Below, in pieces: positions 39,353-42,635 of a stretch of DNA of 42,635 nt. Where the stretch lies: contig NZ_JADWOX010000029.1 in the NCBI RefSeq assembly GCF_016135805.1, positions 1-42,635 of the forward strand, in the 5' to 3' direction. Source of the stretch: Caulobacter hibisci. GTDB lineage: Bacteria; Pseudomonadota; Alphaproteobacteria; Caulobacterales; Caulobacteraceae. Each line of letters opens with the position of its first letter. The stretch's first letter is position 1. Made by a program: the position numbers and the translations under genes. The notes below the pieces were generated by a model. The model was not told where the DNA came from and searched no databases. It was given only the letters and a program-made list of their open reading frames with translations.

Positions 39353-40321
39353 CTACAGCCACCCCGCCGTCTTGAAGCGCCGGTAGAGCAGCGTACAGAC
39401 GACCACGATCAGGCCGATCGTCGCCGGATAGCCGAACATCCACTTCAGCTCGGGCATGTGCTCGAAGTTCATGCCGTAGATCCCGGCCACCGCCGTCGGC
39501 ACGGCCAGGATGGCGGCCCAGGCGGCCAGCTGGCGGGTGATCACGCCCTGCCGCTGCTGCTCCAGCAGCGAGCTGACCTCGAACACCGAGTTGAGCACGT
39601 CGCCCAGGCTGCCGATCAGCAGGTCGATCCGGGCGATGTGGTCGCGCACGTCGCGGAAATAGGGCTTCACGTCGGCGTCGATGCACGGCGTGTCGTGATG
39701 TTCCAGATAGCCGGCGACCTGGGTCATCGGACCCAGCAGCCGCAGGAACTTGGTCAGCTCGCGCCGCAGGGTGAAGAGGCGGGTGATCTCGGCGCGGCTT
39801 AGGAAGGCGTCCAGGGCCCGGTGCTCCATCTGCGCCAGCTCGTCTTCCACCGCATCCACCACCGGCAGGTAGCCGTCGACGATGAAGTCGAGGATGGCGT
39901 GCAGCACGTAGTCGCCGCCCTTGGCCAGCAGGGCGGGCGTGGCCTCCAGGTGGGCGCGCAGCTCCAGGTGCGCGCGGGCCGAGCCGTGGCGCACGCTGAT
40001 CAGGTGGTGGTCGCCGACGAAGATCTCGGTCTCGCCGAACACGACCCGTCCGTTCTCCAGCTGGGCGGTCTTGGCGACCACGAACAGCTGGTTCCCATAG
40101 AGGTCGACCTTGGGCATCTGCCGGGCGTGCAGGGCGTCCTCGACGGCCAGCGGGTGCAGGTCGAACCGTTCCTGCAGTATTCGCAGCTCTTCTTCCGTCG
40201 GTTCGACAAGGCCGATCCAGACGAACTCGCCCTTGCGCGGCGTCAGGTCGCTGGGCTCGTCGAGCCGCAGCTCGCGTGCGCGCTTTCCATCGACATAGGC
40301 GTAGGCGGCGACGACGCTCAT
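39353..40321 (-). CDS. corA: CorA-family magnesium/divalent-metal transporter
   Basis: A 322-residue CorA channel of normal length. The N-terminal cytoplasmic domain includes WIGLVEPTEEELRILQERFDLHPLAVED. A long helix leads to two C-terminal membrane helices, the first ending in the signature YGMNFEHMPELKW, which carries the GMN selectivity motif. The short C terminus, LLYRRFKTAGWL, is basic, as is usual. It takes up Mg2+, possibly also Co2+ or Ni2+. It is divergent from the PadR cassette, with 121 bp between them, and has no other obvious link to its neighbours. Confidence 0.95.
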   Translation of the reverse strand: MSVVAAYAYVDGKRARELRLDEPSDLTPRKGEFVWIGLVEPTEEELRILQERFDLHPLAVEDALHARQMPKVDLYGNQLFVVAKTAQLENGRVVFGETEIFVGDHHLISVRHGSARAHLELRAHLEATPALLAKGGDYVLHAILDFIVDGYLPVVDAVEDELAQMEHRALDAFLSRAEITRLFTLRRELTKFLRLLGPMTQVAGYLEHHDTPCIDADVKPYFRDVRDHIARIDLLIGSLGDVLNSVFEVSSLLEQQRQGVITRQLAAWAAILAVPTAVAGIYGMNFEHMPELKWMFGYPATIGLIVVVCTLLYRRFKTAGWL

Positions 40322-40383
40322 GCGGGCTCCGGGTGTCTCGGTACGGACATGGCGACAACGCGGAGCGCGGGCAAGAGCGCCGC

Positions 40384-40411
40384 TTGACGATATTCACAAC
40401 ATATGTAGAGT
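40384..40411 (+). promoter_or_regulatory. Putative promoter of the PadR/membrane-protein cassette
   Basis: TTGACG (40384-40389) and TAGAGT (40406-40411) are 16 bp apart, 31 bp before the first ATG of the cassette. The spacer contains ACATATGT, a small palindrome that could be a PadR-type operator overlapping the -10 element. This region is AT-rich compared with its surroundings. No transcript evidence is available. Confidence 0.45.
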
Positions 40412-40442
40412 TTTGATCGAGCCTATCGCGAGGACGCATCCG

Positions 40443-41003
40443 ATGACCGACCCTCGATCTGACCTGGCCGCGCGCCTGATGGCGCTGGCCGCTCGAAATC
40501 CGCCCGCCGACCGCATCGAATGGGCGGCGGCCATGCGCGGCGAGTTCGCGACGCTGGACCATGGTCGCCTGTCCTGGGCCACGGGTTGCCTGGCGGCCAG
40601 CCTCGTCTGGCGCGCGCCCGGCGAGGCGTCGTACGCGGCGCTGCTAGCCGGCGGCGTCTATGTCATCGGTTGGGGGATGTCGCGGTTGGGCTGGGCGCTG
40701 TTCGAGCGCGGCCTGCTATCGGTCGAGGCCGGACTGGTCCTGCCTTTGCCGACCCTGCTGATCGGGACCTTCGTCCTGGCCCTGCTCGCCGGTCTGGCGC
40801 GGCCCGGCCGCGCGGCGGCGACGGCGCTTGTGCTCGGCCTGGCGCCGTCCCTGATCGGCCTGGCCCTGGGCGCGGGGCCGTTGGGTACGCTGGAGGCGGC
40901 CGGTGCGCCCGCCGCCGTCGCCTTGGCGCTGCTGACCGGCCTGGCCGCCTTCGGCGCCGTCGCCGGCGCCTGGCTGGGCGCTCGCCCGCCGCAACACGCC
41001 TAG
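40443..41003 (+). CDS. Membrane protein with conserved N-terminal helical module, paralogue 1
   Basis: A 186-residue protein, first of three paralogues. The N-terminal ~60 residues form an amphipathic helical module: LMALAARNPPADRIEWAAAM, RGEFATLDHGRLSWATGCLA and VWRAPGEASYAALLAG. Four or so hydrophobic helices follow (VLPLPTLLIGTFVLALLAGL, ATALVLGLAPSLIGLALGAG and others). The next gene is a PadR regulator 14 bp away. PadR proteins often pair with helical membrane partners (HAAS-type); I infer a similar signalling role here. Function is not recognised. Confidence 0.8.
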   Translation: MTDPRSDLAARLMALAARNPPADRIEWAAAMRGEFATLDHGRLSWATGCLAASLVWRAPGEASYAALLAGGVYVIGWGMSRLGWALFERGLLSVEAGLVLPLPTLLIGTFVLALLAGLARPGRAAATALVLGLAPSLIGLALGAGPLGTLEAAGAPAAVALALLTGLAAFGAVAGAWLGARPPQHA

Positions 41004-41017
41004 AGAGGAGCACGTCC

Positions 41018-41311
41018 ATGCCCGCCGCCCCCCGCAAGCTTTCACCCCAGTCCCTGGCCGTGCTCGACGCGCTGCACGGACGCGAGTGGCTCTATGGCCT
41101 GGAGGTTTCGGCCGCTACGGGCCTCAAGTCCGGCAGCCTCTATCCGATCCTGATCCGCCTGGCCGACCGCGGCCTGCTGGAGAGCCGCTGGCTCGAGCCC
41201 GAGCGCCCCGGCCGTCCGGCCCGCCACGCCTATCGCATCACCGGCGCCGGCCGCTCGGCCCTGGCCGAAGCCCGCCGTCCGTCCGCATCCCTGGCCCTTG
41301 GAGGCATCTGA
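41018..41311 (+). CDS. PadR-family transcriptional regulator
   Basis: A 97-residue winged-helix protein of the short PadR type. LSPQSLAVLDALHGREWLYGLEVSA opens the fold; TGLKSGSLYPILIRLADRGLLESRW is the recognition helix with the family pattern SGxLYPxLxRLxxxGLL; the wing is RPARHAYRITGAGRSALAEA. It has no C-terminal ligand-binding helix bundle beyond the last short segment. The start at 41018 follows GAGGAG. Its stop overlaps the ATG of the next membrane protein (TGATG). It probably regulates the cassette itself. Confidence 0.92.
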   Translation: MPAAPRKLSPQSLAVLDALHGREWLYGLEVSAATGLKSGSLYPILIRLADRGLLESRWLEPERPGRPARHAYRITGAGRSALAEARRPSASLALGGI

Positions 41312-41889
41312 TGACCGAACGCCGAAACGATCTGGCCGCCGCGATCATGGCGCTGGCCACCCGAAATCCGCCCGCCGCGCGCCAGGAGTGGGCGTACGCC
41401 ATGCAGGCCGAGTTCGCCGCGCTCGCGACGGGGCGCCTGCCTTGGGCGCTCGGCTGCCTGGCGACGAGCCTGCGCTGGCGGGCCGCCGGCGAGGCTGGCT
41501 ATGCCGCCGCCTTGGCGGCCGGACTGGTGGTCGTGATGGCCGCCCTGCCGCTGGTCATCGCCGCGTCTAGCGCCTTCAGGCCGGGCGAACCGAAGGTGGT
41601 GTTCAAGCTTCTGCCCATGGTCATCGTCGGCGCGCCGCTGCTGGCCGGCCTCGTCGTCGGGACCTGGCGCGCCGACCGTAAGCTGCTGTCGGCCCTGGTG
41701 CTGGGCATGGGGCCGCAGGTGATCAATCTGGTCGTGTTCGCCGTGCGGGGCTCGGCCATCGGATCGAGCATCGCCGACGCCCTCGTCGCCTATCTGGTCA
41801 TCGGGACCATGATGACGCCGATGAGTTTTGTCGGCCTGCTGACCGCCGCCGGCCTGCGTCGGCTGCGGACGGTGAGGATCGCGCGATGA
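41311..41889 (+). CDS. Membrane protein with conserved N-terminal helical module, paralogue 2
   Basis: A 192-residue protein. Its N terminus (IMALATRNPPAARQEWAYAM, QAEFAALATGRLPWALGCLA, LRWRAAGEAGYAAALAAG) aligns without gaps to paralogues 1 and 3. The membrane part differs: GLVVVMAALPLVIAASSAF, LLPMVIVGAPLLAGLVVG and ALVAYLVIGTMMTPMSFVGL. It overlaps the PadR stop by one base and the next gene by 4 bp, so all are co-translated. Function unknown. The shared N-terminal module is probably what recognises PadR or another partner; this is inferred. Confidence 0.8.
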   Translation: MTERRNDLAAAIMALATRNPPAARQEWAYAMQAEFAALATGRLPWALGCLATSLRWRAAGEAGYAAALAAGLVVVMAALPLVIAASSAFRPGEPKVVFKLLPMVIVGAPLLAGLVVGTWRADRKLLSALVLGMGPQVINLVVFAVRGSAIGSSIADALVAYLVIGTMMTPMSFVGLLTAAGLRRLRTVRIAR

Positions 41890-42443
41890 GCGGCCGACGC
41901 AGGGACATCGCCGGCGCGCTCATGGCTCTGGCGACGCGTGCTGCGCCCTCCGAGCGGCGTGACTGGGCCGGCGCCATGCAGGCCGAGTTCACGGCGCTGG
42001 AGCGTGGGCGCCTGTCCTGGGCGCTGGGCTGCCTGACGACGAGCCTGCGCTGGCGGGCGCCGGGAGAGGCGGTCTATGCGGCGGCGCTGGCGGGGAGCGT
42101 GTTCTTCGTCAGCACGATCGCCTCCTTCCTGCTGATCGAGGCGATGGTGTTCGGACTGATCTCGCTGGACGCCATGTTCGCCTTGCAGGCGCCGGTCGCC
42201 GTCGTCGCCCATCTGGGCCTTGGCGGCCTGCTGGGGTTCCAGCGTCCCGACCGCCGGCTGGTCACCGCCTTGGCCCTGGGCGTCGGCCCCCTGCTGGTCG
42301 GGCTCGCCAGCATCGACGGCTTCCATCATCTCGGCCGGGTCGATCCCGGCACGGCTCTGCAATGGGCCGGGGCGCTGACCATGCTGGCCCTGGGCTACGC
42401 CGCCGCGACACTGGGCGCGCGGCTGCGTCGGTTCGCGGCCTGA
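41886..42443 (+). CDS. Membrane protein with conserved N-terminal helical module, paralogue 3
   Basis: A 185-residue protein, third in the tandem set. The N terminus (LMALATRAAPSERRDWAGAM, QAEFTALERGRLSWALGCLT, LRWRAPGEAVYAAALAG) is closest to paralogue 2. Membrane helices follow: SVFFVSTIASFLLIEAMVFG, APVAVVAHLGLGGLLGF, ALALGVGPLLVGLAS and WAGALTMLALGYAAATLGA. It starts inside the end of paralogue 2 (ATGA overlap) and is followed by a GGAGG-family repeat. A tandem duplication after a PadR gene is the simplest origin. Confidence 0.8.
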   Translation: MSGRRRDIAGALMALATRAAPSERRDWAGAMQAEFTALERGRLSWALGCLTTSLRWRAPGEAVYAAALAGSVFFVSTIASFLLIEAMVFGLISLDAMFALQAPVAVVAHLGLGGLLGFQRPDRRLVTALALGVGPLLVGLASIDGFHHLGRVDPGTALQWAGALTMLALGYAAATLGARLRRFAA

Positions 42444-42490
42444 GATCCTCCCCCTTTGGGGGAGGTGGCCCGGAGGGCCGGAGGGGGGCG
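42444..42490. repeat. Intergenic repeat (GGAGG family, copy 4)
   Basis: Begins just after the stop of the last cassette gene: GATCCTCCCCCTTTGGGGGA, then GGTGGCCCGGAGGGCCGGAG and a G-rich end. It is nearly the reverse complement of 62-112. The CCTCCCCC/GGGGGAGG hairpin may end the transcript. Confidence 0.75.
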
Positions 42491-42564
42491 TTCTCAGCAG
42501 CCGCTAGGTCAGCAGTCACGTGCCCCGCCCTAGCGTGGCGGCCGCACCCCCGACAGGGGGGGGA

Positions 42565-42635
42565 TCATGAGCCCAGCTGCCCCGTCACCCCCACCCCGTA
42601 GGTGTTGCGCGATGCGGCGTCGGGCGTGGGGACGC
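42565..42635 (-). CDS. Partial 3' end of a convergent gene, product unknown
   Basis: Reading the minus strand in from the right edge gives a frame ending PDAASRNTYGVGVTGQLGS and a TGA stop at 42567-42565. Of 22 codons, 20 end in G or C, more than in the alternative frames, as expected of true genes here. The rest lies beyond the window. No family can be named from so little. Confidence 0.4.
   Translation of the reverse strand, partial: VPTPDAASRNTYGVGVTGQLGS

Noticed and set aside
40320..40442. In-frame N-terminal extension of the first cassette membrane protein
   Set aside because: It would overlap the probable promoter, and the ATG at 40443 aligns exactly with the starts of the two paralogues.
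1..42635. CRISPR arrays, tRNA/rRNA genes, prophage or insertion sequences
   Set aside because: No regularly spaced direct repeats, no tRNA-like cloverleaf, and no transposase, integrase or phage structural gene were seen. This was a visual search only.

Overview
The window is chromosomal DNA from a GC-rich alphaproteobacterium, most likely Caulobacter or a close relative. The evidence is the very high G+C at third codon positions, several HWE-type histidine kinases, Tat-exported glycosidases, a TetR/acrA/acrB/nodT efflux locus laid out as in Caulobacter, a TonB-dependent receptor next to sugar genes, and several families of intergenic inverted repeats. I found no rRNA, tRNA, CRISPR array, prophage or insertion sequence. 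The species call is inference; no database search was possible.

Layout. (1) 126-2260, minus strand: rutB-rutC-rutD, part of the Rut pyrimidine-nitrogen pathway, without rutA next to them. (2) 2459-9052, minus strand, signalling block: an HWE histidine kinase, a four-helix membrane LytTR regulator overlapping a polytopic membrane protein, then a full phosphorelay (CHASE3-PAS hybrid kinase with two receiver domains, a stand-alone receiver and an Hpt protein, joined by 4-bp overlaps). (3) 9234-12221, plus strand: acyl-CoA ligase coupled to a DUF2236/MpaB-type oxygenase, then a small membrane protein. (4) 12261-12782: an AT-rich foreign-looking gene. (5) 12850-17535, minus strand: an exported GH3 glucosidase coupled to a GntP-type permease, and an exported alpha/beta hydrolase. 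(6) 17639-20544, minus strand: a bacteriophytochrome HWE kinase with a C-terminal receiver and a 74-residue protein ahead of it. (7) 20690-24900: a second exported GH3 enzyme, then a divergent hydroxylase/sulfotransferase pair whose 3' ends run into repeats. (8) 25142-31695: nodT, acrB and acrA opposite a TetR repressor, with a perfect 24-bp palindrome between them. (9) 31700-39203: a secreted protein of unknown function, then a carbohydrate locus (SGNH acetylesterase, GH43, MFS sugar porter, outer-membrane receptor). (10) 39353-40321: CorA. (11) 40443-42443, plus strand: a PadR regulator among three paralogous membrane proteins, followed by the partial end of a convergent gene.

How the parts work together. 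The carbohydrate genes are linked by LacI-family-like operators matching TGNNANCGNTNNCA. Perfect matches lie before the GntP-linked GH3 gene and twice between the porter and the receptor; weaker copies form a cluster of three before GH43. No LacI-type regulator is encoded in the window, so control is probably from elsewhere. Exported glycosidases plus inner- and outer-membrane transporters suggest scavenging of plant polysaccharide. The most unusual small system is the PadR cassette, in which three membrane proteins share a conserved N-terminal helical module but have diverged membrane parts.
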